Assembly (NCBI GenBank): GCA_948567375.1
Contig: OX419760.1
Coordinates: 56,420,001 to 56,484,000, forward strand
DNA: 64,000 bases
Reading direction: 5' to 3'
From: Lunularia cruciata
Lineage: Eukaryota; Streptophyta; Marchantiopsida; Lunulariales; Lunulariaceae
Part shown: piece after piece, positions 1-9,889 of the stretch
Position numbering within the stretch: the stretch's first letter is position 1
Layout: each line of letters begins with the position of its first letter
Program-made: the position numbers and the translations under genes
The notes under the pieces: generated by a model
Database searches by the model: none
Seen by the model: only the letters and a program-made list of their open reading frames with translations
What the model was told of the DNA's origin: nothing

Positions 1-826
1 AAGACCTAAAGATATTGTAATTTACATAACATCTTCCAAAATACACCAAAATGAAGATATTATAGACCTTGACTTTGGCCAGTACGGGTATGTCTCTAAT
101 ATGGTCATCTAGAAATCACTAAGTGAATGGGACCATGTCTTTTAAAACCTTGTGTCCCTAGTAAGGAATTTTTTATTAATAGGATCTTCTTCTAGTAACC
201 CCTTATTGCTAATAATGATAATAACTCAAGATATCGATAGACCAAATGTTCCACATGATGTAGAGAGTCTTGCCTAGTAATCTCATCTCTTTCCACACAC
301 AAGTATCTCTATACTTGTATACTTACCTATAGTACCATAGCTAGTCCGGTGCTAATCCCACCAAACAACTCCATTAGATATACTCCCTCCATTAGATATT
401 GCCAAGCAATGAATGTGGTATTCAAAGGTGACAAGGTAATAGACTTTGGAGGCTCATCTACACATTGGTCTCTTGGTAGTACAAAGGCTCCACTCCAAGC
501 TTATTGCACCAATTGATCCAGATGTTCTCATAATGCCTCCTCAAAACTCCTCAATGGAACATCCAAGGTGGATGGAACTATCTCACTCATACTCTAAATC
601 TCAATGATCTCCTTTGTTATTGGAGTATCCTGTATATGGGCATTCCTCTCCAATAAGTCACCAGGCCAAGTAATAGAACCATTGAAAGCTAAACTAATTC
701 CTAACTATAGTGAGCCAAGACTTCCACTACTAAAGCATACTAGTAGGCAGTATACCTATCACTCACTTAAGTACCAACCTGGTCTATAAGAGATTGTCTC
801 CTCCCAATAGTCAATATACGCACTAA
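1..826 (-). mobile_element. Inverted decayed fragment of the methyltransferase-carrying gypsy element
   Basis: Read on the - strand, this stretch aligns almost continuously with about 3050-3870 of the + strand element downstream. It covers the end of the protease domain (Gly-rich turn followed by YWEETxSYRPGW-like residues, near 780) and the start of the cytosine methyltransferase (ELFGGISTGL, near 385-360). It is more decayed than the + copy. The GWPC catalytic motif has become unreadable, several stops are present, and an AT-rich segment replaces the expected residues near 130-200. The homology stops at about 826, where family A LTR sequence begins. The two copies therefore face each other around a different retroelement. 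Homology was judged by reading; boundaries are good to about 20 bases. Confidence 0.8.
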
Positions 827-1292
827 AGTTACTAATTACCGTAGTAACTCAAGTTACTAGACTAAAAGTCAAATAAAGTCAAAAGTAGAAAGGAATATCC
901 ATTCATATAGGAATATTCTACTAGCATGTGATCTTATCTTGACCCAACCACTAAGTCAAGGATTCCTTCACATGGGCTATCCTTGGACTATAGAAGAATC
1001 CAAAACAAAAAGACTTACGGGCCCAAGAGTTCTCAACTCTTTCCTCAAAGCCAAGCACCAAGGAATAATACCAAGTCAACACACTGGAATCCAAAATAGT
1101 GGTGCTCATCTTTTCTACTTCCTCTAAAGTAAGGTCCCCACTATCTTAGCTATAACTAACTTTAGCTAACTTTAACTTTAACATTACCAATGTAGAACCC
1201 TCCTTCATCTCTATATAAATAATATCTCTCAAGTACTTGTAATACCAAGCTAAATATCACAATACCACACACATGCACAAATGGGTGTTACA
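827..1292 (-). repeat. Family A LTR, partial, - orientation
   Basis: This follows the 3' end of the family A integrase on the - strand. The LTR starts at 1292 with TGTAACACCC, just after a purine-rich stretch that could be the polypurine tract. It matches the + strand copy at 48706-49345, including the segments around the words ctcttgggccc and ctatagtccaaggatagc, and a more diverged copy at 32290-32705. The copy is cut off near 826 by the inverted methyltransferase-element fragment, so its promoter and U5 part are missing. Confidence 0.75.
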
Positions 1293-2480
1293 TTTACTCC
1301 CAAACTAAGTTTTCACTTTGTCCTCAAAGTGAAGGTCTCTCTACCTTTTATGATATATCTTCAACTGATCATGATTAATCCTATCAAAATGTCTTCCTCC
1401 CAACTCCTTGAGATCATAGGTGTAATTGCCCCACACCTTCTCCACTATGAAAGGTCCAAAGTACTTAGGCAAAAACTTCTTTTGCACTCTCTTGAATCGA
1501 ATAAAATCAAACAACATTACCCAATCACCTTCTTTGAAAGGCTCCACCTTCTTGCCTTACCTCTTGTCATAGCTCTCCTTTTTTTTCCTTTGGGCCTGCT
1601 CCACTTGAACCATAGCAACTTCTCTTGCCTCTTCCAACTCCATGAGTTGTTCCTTCCTTGACTTCTCTACGTCACCTCCTTGTGCTTTCTTCAATCTCTT
1701 ATGAATGCTTTGGAAAGTAGGAAGATCAAAGTGAATAGGTAGGGTAGACTCAATACCATATACCATATACCAATTGAAATGGAGAATATCCGGTGGAAAT
1801 CTTCATGGTTATCCTATACTTCCATAAAACTGCATGAATCTTCTTGTCCCAATGATGTTTAGTCCCTCCATTTCTGCATCTTTGGCCAACATCATGCACA
1901 AGGTCTGATTGGTTATCTTTGCCAAGCCATTGGAATTTGGCTTATAGGATGTAGTTACTCTATGTGTGATAGAGAAATGTTGTAGCATGCTTGTAGTAAT
2001 GCTTCCTGTAAACTCTCCTCCTCTATCAGAAACCAACTCCAAAGGGCATCCAAACCTAGTGATAATGCGTTCATAAAGAAATCTACCAACTTAATCTTCA
2101 TTGTTGTCCCTCAATGGTCTAGCCTCAACCCACTTGGTAAGGTAATCAATAACTACCACAATGTACCGATTGTCCCTCGGGGTTCTATTGAGAGGACCTA
2201 CAAAATCAATTCCCTACTTTTTCCTACGTGGTCACCTTTTCTCTTCTTAAAAGGTCCTAGCAATGGAATTGATCTAAATGGTGGAGTGGATGTAGACTTT
2301 CTAGCAAATGCTTGACAAACATGACAAGTTTTGCAATAATCATGACAATCCTTGAAAATCCCTCTCCAATGGTAACTTGCATCTAGAATCTTGAAAGCAA
2401 TCACCTTTCCTACAATGTGTCATCCACATACTAAACCTTCATGAAACTCCTTTATGAGTAGGATAGACTCTTCCTTACCC
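1293..2480 (-). pseudogene. Ty3/gypsy integrase, 3' end of pol (family A)
   Basis: Three adjoining - strand reading frames add up to a plant gypsy integrase broken by frameshifts. At about 2400-2200 is a zinc-binding end with CKTCHVCQ. At 2042-1809 is the catalytic core with LVSDRGGEF (second Asp) and HRVTTSYKPNSNGLAKITNQ (core end; the usual Glu is lost). At 1766-1557 is the YGIESTLPI segment and a charged helix. At 1547-1341 is the GPY/F-type module with KYFGPFIVEKV. No reverse transcriptase of this family is present to the right, because the methyltransferase element begins at about 2483. The gene is dead. A small, unrelated-looking frame on the other strand (1281-1661) is a shadow. Confidence 0.85.
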
Positions 2481-2764
2481 ACTCACCCAGCCCCAGTGTT
2501 TCGGTTGGCTGCCACGCTTTGTGAGAGTAGGGATGATGCAGTTCCTACTACTAGAGCAAAGGTGGTTGATAATGGAGCTGACTTGGTTGAGGAGCATAGG
2601 ATCCATTCAACGACCAGTGGTTTATGGTAGGCAGTAGTGGCTAGACTGGAGGAGTTGCCAGCTAGACCGGCCTTTGAGAGAGCACGATTTACACTCGGTG
2701 TTGTCCTATTGGATAACCAAAGGAGGATTCTCCGTTTGGTGGGACCTTCGAGGTCTATACACCA

Positions 2765-3100
2765 CACAGAGTCTTGTTAGACTTTGGTACATAGCCCCTT
2801 ATGTTGGGGAAGGCTACAGTTGTCAGTCTAGAGTAATGGAAGACCAATGTGGAGAGGTGTCCATTTCAGATCCAAACATCTTTAGGTGGTGGTTTGACAC
2901 AGTACATCACACGTGGGAAGCTTGTTATCCAAGTTCAACCTGGTCATCCAACTCACAGCTTGGTGGTGAGAGCTCAAGCTATTGCAACAATAGTTGAGCC
3001 ATATGATGTGCTAGTTGGGGAAGCGGTGTTATACCCCATGGGTTTTAGTATTGACTATTGGGAGGAGACAGCCTCCTATAGACCAGGTTGGTAGTCTGGT
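2765..3100 (+). pseudogene. Retroviral-type aspartic protease domain (gypsy pol)
   Basis: The frame reads VLLDFGT at 2771-2791, where families of this type have a D-S/T/G-G catalytic triad; here the middle residue is Phe, and a TAG follows directly. After further stops the same frame continues with a hydrophobic flap-like part and ends in PYDVLVGEAVLYPMG (from 2999) and YWEETASYRPGW. The product would have cut the polyprotein into its working parts. The inverted copy at 1-826 keeps the last part of the domain. The assignment rests on the triad position, the hydrophobic pattern and the place ahead of the methyltransferase and RT. Confidence 0.6.
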
Positions 3101-3489
3101 GAGGGATGGGTATGTTGTCTACTAGTACGCTTTAGTAGTGGCAGTCTTGGCTCACTACCATCCGTGACCATGGCAGCATCAGTTTTAGCTTTCAATGGTG
3201 CAGTTACTTGGCATGGTGATTGTTGGAGGGGAATACCCATGCAGAGGATACTCCATTACTAGAGGAGATCCCTCAGATTTGGAGTATGAGTGGGATTTTT
3301 CCATCCACCTTGGATGTTCTATTGTGGAGTTCAAAGGAGGCGTTGCAGCAACATGCAAATCAATTAGTGCAATAGGCTTGGAGTGGAGCCTTTGTACCAT
3401 CAGGAAATGAGTGTGAGGATGAGCCTCCAGAGTCAATTACTTTGACACCTCTGGATACCACACTCATTGCTTGGTAGTATCCAATAGAG

Positions 3490-4460
3490 GAGATATGTCT
3501 ATTGGAGTTGTTCGGTGGGATTACCACCGGACTCGCTATGGTATTACAAGCAAGTATACGAGTACAGAGGTACTTGTATATTGAGAGAGATGAGACTACT
3601 AGGCGAGTCTCTCTACATCATGTGGCACACTTGGCCTATTGGTATCCAAAGTTATTACCAATGTCAGCGGTCAAAGGTTACCAAAAGACCCTACCAGCAA
3701 ACATTTCCTTATTGGGGGCGCATGATCCGGAGAGACATGGGCCTATTCACTTGGTGATTTTTGGATGGCCATGTTAGGGACATGCACGTGCAAGACGCAG
3801 TTTGGGTCTTCATGATCCTTGTTCTGGTGTGTTTTGGGAGATGTTACGAATACTGTGATATCTTCTAGTTCATCAGTCTGTTTCTCTAGCTTACCTTTTG
3901 GAGAATGTTCCTTTGATGGGTGATTCTTGCACCAGAGTGGTGGCAAGTACACTTCAAGTGCATTCTTGGATGGGACCTATTGTATCATTCGATGCAGCCA
4001 AATTGAGATCACGGGCTCATCATTGTGTCTTTGGTGGATGAACCTCTTACTCAGAGAGATTCTACATCGTGCTTATGATGGGATTCAACGACTTGACCAC
4101 ATCCTTGTTGATGATATCTTAGATGTTGGGTATCAATCTCAGATAGTGGTAGTGGTTGATAGGTCACTTATGGAAGTGGTGAACCTAGTTGGATAGACTA
4201 GAGCTGCATTTCCTATAGTCATGAGTTTCCCAGGCTCTCATGCTTTTTGAGAGGGAGAACCTGGACTTGTTTAGGACTCACAGTTATAGCAGTTGGTGGA
4301 GCCCAATGCCGATGAGAGAGAGCAGGCAATGGGTTTTCACATTGGTATAATTGTTATTCCAGCAATGTCAGAGGCATCTAGGCATTAGGTGTTAGATCAG
4401 GCTATGGACCTAAACTGTTTGACTTGGATTTATGAGCCTTGGCTTGGTAGAGCAGCGTAG
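3490..4460 (+). pseudogene. C5 cytosine DNA methyltransferase domain inside gypsy pol
   Basis: The core motifs of DNA (cytosine-5) methyltransferases appear in order. Motif I (S-adenosylmethionine binding) is ELFGGITTGL at 3505-3534. Motif IV is GWPC at 3763-3774, with the catalytic Cys codon at 3772-3774, followed by TAG where the PCQ Gln is expected. Motif VI is LLENVP with GAG-AAT-GTT at 3901-3909. A motif VIII-like basic stretch, KLRSRAHH, follows 3991-4000. Motifs I, IV, VI and VIII share one reading frame with only two stops (3775 TAG, 3856 TGA) up to about 4030. After a frame change come EPNADEREQAMGF (from 4299) and QAMDLNC (from 4398), which sit where motifs IX-X belong. The intact enzyme would methylate cytosine in DNA. 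This copy cannot make a whole protein. The subfamily (DNMT3-like or other) cannot be fixed by eye. Confidence 0.88.
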
Positions 4461-4824
4461 GATGTGCTTGATAGGCATCACCACTCGGACACTTGTGAGC
4501 CTTGTGCCTATCGAGACAATTCAGGCACATGCTGGGAGCAATGGATAGAGTGGACATGGTATTCTTGGGTTATAGCCAATAGCTACTAGGGAGAGTGGTC
4601 TACTTGGAGTCCATCCAGGTGAGCGTGGGCTACTTAGATTATACTCTTGGTCCACTTGGGATGCAACTAGAGGACGTGTGGAGCTTGCAGCCAAAGTGGA
4701 GGGAGTTTTTCACACAAAGGTTAGGATGTCTAGTGGTCAGGAGCATGACACTACTGCTCCCAAGGGCCCAATGTAGCAACCAATCAGTACGTCTTCCACT
4801 CCTACAACGGTTTCTAGAGGATAC

Positions 4825-5640
4825 TTGGGATCAGATCTTGGACCCAAGCTTAATGGGGAGGAAAGACTGAGAGTTTGGAGGTTCTTGAGGAGCCACACGA
4901 GTTGTTTTGCCTTCAGTATGAAGGATTTGGGTGCTCTAAAAGGACCTGATATACTGATTGAGCTAATTAGCAATACACCAATTTTCCAACGTCCTTATCA
5001 ATATAGTGATATGGAGAGGACATTGATTCAGAGCCGGAGTAGTGACCTTTTTGAGGTTGGTTTGGTGAAGATCTCACATGGAGAGTATGCATCAACAACA
5101 ATGATGCCAACCAAGAAGGATATACATGGCAAATAAACAAATAAGCAGATGTGTGTAGATTATTGTCCTATCAACCAATAGACTAGGGCTGATTGGTATG
5201 CCATGCCTACACCGGAGGAGATTTTTGATGTGATTGGGCATGCAAAGGTCTTCAGTACTTTGGATCTTTGAGTGTGATATCATCAGTTGCCGATCAGGGA
5301 GGAGGATAAGTTCAAGATAGCATTTTGGGCTATTGATCCTCACGGTAAGGATGTGTTATATCAATGGAGGTTCTTACCATTTGGTTTGAAGAATGCTCTT
5401 GCTGAGTTCCAGAGGGTCATAGATAGGATCCTAGCCAGATTAGATTTTGCTCGGTGTTATATTGATGACATTTTGGTCTATAGCACTATTGTGGAAGAGC
5501 ATGAGAGACAATTGTTGGAGGTGTTTGAGAGGTTGGGATCTCATGGACTCAAATTACATCTTGGGAAGTGTAGGTTCTTCCACGAGCAAGTTGAGTATTT
5601 GGGTCATATTATCTACCCTAGAGGACTTGGTGTTTAGCAG
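4825..5640 (+). pseudogene. Reverse transcriptase domain (methyltransferase gypsy)
   Basis: The N-terminal part is at 4825-5136 and the catalytic part at 5140-5640. Visible family marks are MCVDYCPIN (palm entry), FSTLDL with the first catalytic Asp followed by a stop, QWRFLPFGLKNAL near 5362, and YIDDILVYS at 5458-5484, the YxDD box. LKLHLGKCRFF and VEYLGHII follow as in Ty3/gypsy enzymes. Most of the palm-thumb part lies in one frame (5287-5634), and the breaks are single stops. It copied the element RNA into DNA. Confidence 0.92.
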
Positions 5641-5859
5641 ACCAAGGTGGAAGCTATTGCACATATTTTGCGGCCTACGGATATGAGCAGAGTGCAAGTA
5701 TTTATTGGGTAGGCAAACTTCTACTTCTATCACCATTATGTTAGAGGATTTAGTGCTATTGCCAAGGCCTTGACAAAGTTGACACAAGAGTGGTGTTGGA
5801 AGATGAGCAAGAGAGAGCTTTTGTAGAGCTCAAGGAGAGGTTGACATCTGCTCCAATTT

Positions 5860-6270
5860 TGAGGATACCGATCAGAGGACGACCATTTCAAGTTCATATT
5901 GATTGGAGTATGTTAGGGCTTGGAGTGGTGCTCACCTAGCATGATGATGAGGAGAAGGAGTTTGTGGTGGCCTATGCTAGTCGCTCCAACAATTCAGCGG
6001 AGGCAAAGTATAGTTCATATGAGGGAGAGTGTTTGGCAGCAGTTTGGGCAGTAGCACATTTCCAATGTTACCTATTTGGTAACCCTTTCACTCTCATCAC
6101 TAATCATCAGCCACTAAAGTGGTTGATATAGTCCGACAAGCTTTCAGGGAAGCTTGCACAATGGGCTCTGATTTTACAAGATTATGGTTTCACAATTGTT
6201 CATAGACCTAGAGTAGTGAACCGTGATGCAGATGGGTTGAGTAGAACCCACATCCCAGCCAATAAGATCA
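5860..6270 (+). pseudogene. RNase H domain (methyltransferase gypsy)
   Basis: This follows the RT after a connection segment. The frame shows PFQVHIDWSMLGLGVVLT, then TAG (5937-5939) where related elements usually have Gln, then KEFVVAYASRS, a Glu-containing helix near ECLAAVWAV, and LITNHQPLKWLI, which matches the T-D-H-x-P-L end of gypsy RNase H with Asp changed to Asn. HRPRVVNRDADGLSR closes the domain. It would degrade RNA in the RNA-DNA hybrid. Only point stops break it. Confidence 0.85.
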
Positions 6271-6589
6271 GACCGGAACACGTTGGCATGGTGAGATAGA
6301 TGAGGAGATGATGCCAAGTTGGCATGCATTGGCCTTTCTATGTATATTTTCAAAGGCTTTGGTGGTATCTCTCTCAGCACATATAGGAGGAGTTATTGAG
6401 GTCATAGATCTAGAGAGTGAAGATATTGGTACAATTCAGCAAGACATTCATGATGCTGTCTGAGTGATGGACTATCTTTACACTAGTGTTGTGGGTGGCA
6501 CAGTTGGGGCCAAGGAGAGAGACCATGTTCTTCAGCAAGCCAGACGGTTCAGATTGGAGGGTAGACACCTTTTGCGTGTATGGGAGGAT

Positions 6590-7440
6590 GGTTGAGTGCA
6601 AGTAGTACCACTTCCATCTTAGAGACCACAGTTGCTCTATCATGCTCATGAGGAGCTAGGACATTTTGGAGTCAAGCGTACATATAGCTTACTCCAGAGT
6701 CATTGTTAGTGGCACGGTATGCAGACCGAGGTATAGTAGTTTGTTGCTAGATGTATGGTTTTTGACCAAGTTAGAGCATCATTCAATGCTCCTATGCCAT
6801 AGTTACACCCATTACCTATCATGGGATTGGGTTACCATTGGAGTTTGGACTTTGCTGGACCTTTACCATTGATTGTGAGACATCATTGGTATGTTTTGGT
6901 GATGGTGGAGCACTTCTCCAAGTGGATTGAGTTGGTGGCACTTCTTGACAAGTCTAGTGAAGGGACAACTTACTTGTTCTTGGATTGAGTTCTTAGTCAT
7001 TTTGGTGCACCAACTAAGGTTTTTATTGATCAAGGTACAAAGTTCTTGGGGGAGTTTCAGGTCTTGTGTGACAAGGCGTTGATTGATCACCGCACTACCT
7101 CCTAAGATCACCTTGAGGTAGATAGCTTAGCAGAGAAAGTGGTTCAGACAATGAAGAGAGGATTGCAAAAGTATGGTTTGCAGAGAGGCTACTTGGTAGA
7201 TTGGGATCTCCAATTACCTTGGTTGGCCATGGGCTATTGGTTCAGCATCCTTCTCTCCATACTTTCTACTTTATGGATGACATCCAAATTTACCGGCAGC
7301 TATTTGTCAAGATGTTACTGTAGTTTTGGACTTGGATGACCCAAATGTATGGATGAGCACATGTTCTCAGTGAGCAAAGATCTTTTGGAGAGTGATGCCG
7401 ATGGCCTTTGAGAACTTGGCAATTGCTCAACATAGAGATA
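6590..7440 (+). pseudogene. Integrase zinc-binding and DDE core (methyltransferase gypsy)
   Basis: The HHCC zinc end is HAHEELGHFGVKRTY (6641-6690) followed by FVARCMVF. The first Cys is kept but the second has become Phe. The catalytic core keeps all three acidic residues: DFAGPL (Asp at 6848-6850), FIDQGTKF (Asp at 7028-7030) and DSLAEKVVQ (Glu at 7133-7135). Stops interrupt it at 6734-6739 (two TAG in a row), 6800 (TAG), 6986 (TGA) and in the core near 7101. The protein would have inserted the element DNA into the genome. Confidence 0.88.
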
Positions 7441-7489
7441 CTTTACGCTATGCTACCATTTGAGGAGGAGGTTATAGACCCTCGATCCG

Positions 7490-7868
7490 TCAATTTCATC
7501 TAGGAGACTATGTATATCTACAACAAACAACAGCAATGACACTTGATGTTTTGACAGGCCGCACTATGTTGAGAGTGCATGAGGTTTTGCCATTTGGAGT
7601 CCTTGTGTTGGAAGGATGTGATGGTATTGTTTGGAAGGATCATGTGCACAATTGTGCACCATGCCACCTCCCAAACATTGATGGTACTATGGACCCAAGC
7701 TTGGCACTTGTACGTGCATGCTTGAGGTGTATGTTATGTGGCTCTTCTGGTGGAGCTGCTACTATGTTAGTGTGTGATAGTTGTTCAAGAGGATGGCATA
7801 TGGCTTGTATGACTCCTCCCCTCATGATGGTTCCTCAAGGACAGTGGTTATGTCCTAGATGTATTTGA
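7490..7868 (+). CDS. Open C-terminal end of gypsy integrase: GPY-type module plus PHD finger
   Basis: The stretch is open, without a stop, from 7464 to the TGA at 7866. The first part (FHLGDYVYLQ, VHEVLPFGVLVLEG, DHVHNCAPCHLPN) is the C-terminal module that follows the integrase core. It is followed by a PHD-type zinc finger, 7728-7865, with spacing C-x2-C-x11-C-x2-C-x4-H-x2-C-x14-C-x2-C and the typical Trp two residues before the last Cys pair (WLCPRC). PHD fingers commonly read histone H3 tails. At the end of an integrase this could steer insertion, the role chromodomains have in other gypsy elements; that is inference. It is listed as coding because it is intact, but it belongs to a dead polyprotein and may not be expressed. 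Confidence 0.75.
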
Positions 7869-8032
7869 TTTATAACTAGTTTAATCTTTATATGGTGTAG
7901 ATTGCAGACATGCGACTAACTATGGGGCTCCATAGTACCCGGCCTCCTGATCTTTGCCCATCATAGGGTATACCATATACTTGGAGTAGATGGCTATCTA
8001 GAGTTAGAGGGACCTAAGCGCCAGCTAGGATG
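7869..8032 (+). other. Untranslated stretch between pol and the LTR-like units
   Basis: There is no reading frame. It lies between the pol stop codon and the first unit starting TGTGGCACTTTAG, where the polypurine tract of the element should be; a short purine-rich word (ctatgggg) occurs near 7919. Nothing firmer can be said. Confidence 0.3.
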
Positions 8033-9190
8033 GCAATTGTGGCACTTTAGAGTTCATGTATGACTTATGTGTGAGTTGTGCTTCTATAGTGTATGATGTT
8101 GATAGCGATGGATGTTATGTAGCGATGTATATACGCATGACAGTTGTCATGCTATTTGTAGTGTCGCATCTAGATTGCTCGGACACTAGAGTTCTAGTGA
8201 TAGTAGTTAGAGGCATTCTGCCAGTTACTCATAGACTACTTTCCAACGGTAAGATTTTAGGTTTAGGGTACTAACTTCATGGCGGGGCCCACCGTCACTT
8301 GCACCATCCGCACCATCGGATGTGCTGTCAATAGGACCGTTGGGATGTAGGGTCAAAATCAGGAGTATACCCTAGGAGTGCAGCTCTAGAAAGCTCACTT
8401 CTCTGATGTTGAGCCTTCGAGTTCTTGGCTAGAGTGGACAAAAAGCCCACGAGCATCACCTGGAGTCTCTTAGCTAAAGTAGGTGTGGCTTGACTATAAT
8501 TAGTGCCCTATTGTTGGCAAGTTATTGAGGATCAGATCAAGTATTGATCTGAGTTTGATTGATTTGAGTTGTAAACGATCTGATTATTGTGGCACTTTAG
8601 AGTTTATGTATGACTTATGTGTGAGTTGTGCTTCTATAGTGTATGATGTTGAAAATGATGTATGTTGTGTAGCAATGTATATATGCACAACAGCTTGGAC
8701 ACTTGAGTGTTAATCTTGGACTGGTAGTTGCTCAGAGACTACTTAGTAGTGGGGAGATTTTGTGTGAGGGCTATTGATCACACCATTTGGGCTATTTTTG
8801 GTTACACCATTTGTACCATCAGATGGGTCATCAATGGCACAATTAGGGTTGAAGTGCTAAGTTGAGTTTAGAGGGATATACTTTCAAAATGCAGCTCCAA
8901 AGAGTTGACTTCTTTGATATTGAGCCTTCAAGTTCATGGCTATGGTGGATAGAGGCCGGTAAGGATCAATTAGACTCTCTAAGCTATAGTGGATGTGGCT
9001 TGACTATGTAATTAGAGCCTATTAATGGCAATAATGAGTTGAGTGTTGAGATTTTGATCTAAGTTGAATGTGTGAATTGAACTAATTATTGTGGCACTTT
9101 AGAGCTCATATATAAGTTGTATTTCTATTGCCTATGATGTTAATAGCAATGTATGTTGTGTAGTGATTTATATATATGGATGACAAGTCC
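8033..9190 (+). repeat. LTR-like sequence in two full tandem units and one partial unit
   Basis: The segment beginning TGTGGCACTTTAGAG occurs at about 8036, 8588 and 9089, giving units of about 550 and 500 bases and a third cut off near 9190. Each unit has the same words after the start (gacttatgtgtgagttgtgcttctata in shortened form) and a TATA-like gtatata 80-100 bases in. Units 1 and 2 share their later part too (autonomous words: cttctctgatgttgagcc / cttctttgatattgagcc). A diverged copy of the later part lies at 40155-40480. The position just after pol and the TG start suggest LTRs of the methyltransferase element arranged in tandem, but no matching 5' LTR is present to prove it. Confidence 0.55.
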
Positions 9191-9887
9191 CATCAAGTTT
9201 AATCAAGAATAAATTTTGATTGTGCTAACAAAAGTAGAGCAAGGTTATGAAGATATGGGAAGATATGTAGAGATAAAAGAAAACTTGAATTGTGCAGAAT
9301 CAATCTCATGTGATTGTTATAGAAGCAATGGAATGAGTTCCTTATCATATGTATCACATGTTGGAGATAAAATTGTATTGAGTTTCTCAAAAAATAATCC
9401 AGATGTAAAATCATGTCTAGTGTTCTTTTCTACACACTATCATCCATCTAATTTTTGCTCTATCCATAAGTACTTGGACAAGACAATTCCACAAACAAAA
9501 ATGATTGATAAATGGAATTATTAATGTGGACATGAATATCAAGTTATTGTGCACGTTATGGTAGACAAGCATGATATTATGGCAAGTGTGTCCTACACCT
9601 TAAAAATTTTAAGGTACTGCAATGACCTTATTGCAATTTTGATAAGTGCAAGTTTTGGTACTTCATATTATTTTCAAATATTTATATTGAAACATACGTA
9701 TTATTTCATAGACATTGTAACATTTTCTTGTGAGATAAGTATAACATGTGAGTTTTCTTTGATGGTAATGATGTTAGCATGTACAAATAAGACATTCTAT
9801 TCAACTTAACAAGACTATTATAAATGATACTCATGTGAATATTCATGTAAAATCCAGAGCGTGCAGCTCGTCATTTCATGAAGATAA
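9191..9887. other. AT-rich stretch without a recognised gene
   Basis: Two short + strand frames (9216-9524, 9549-9809) are open, but they have no recognisable motif and a composition typical of AT-rich noncoding DNA. I see no repeat shared with the rest of the window. Confidence 0.4.
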
Positions 9888-9889
9888 TA

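Larger units (their letters stand above)
2483..7868 (+). mobile_element. Ty3/gypsy retrotransposon pol carrying a C5 DNA methyltransferase and a PHD finger
   Basis: One + strand polyprotein remnant is readable through stops and a few frameshifts. Its domain order is aspartic protease (about 2765-3100), cytosine-5 DNA methyltransferase (3490-4460), reverse transcriptase (4825-5640), RNase H (5860-6270), integrase (6590-7440), GPY-type module and PHD finger (7490-7865). The order protease-RT-RNase H-integrase is that of Ty3/gypsy. A methyltransferase between protease and RT is unusual; as I recall, gypsy elements with captured methyltransferases have been reported from a charophyte alga and dinoflagellates. 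No gag and no 5' LTR are visible: to the left lies another element. The copy has many stops, so it is inactive. Base composition is richer in G+C than the repeats further right, which suggests a younger insertion. Confidence 0.9.

Noticed and set aside
1281-1661. 126-codon + strand frame
   Set aside because: It is the reverse of the family A integrase end on the - strand; the - strand carries the known motifs.
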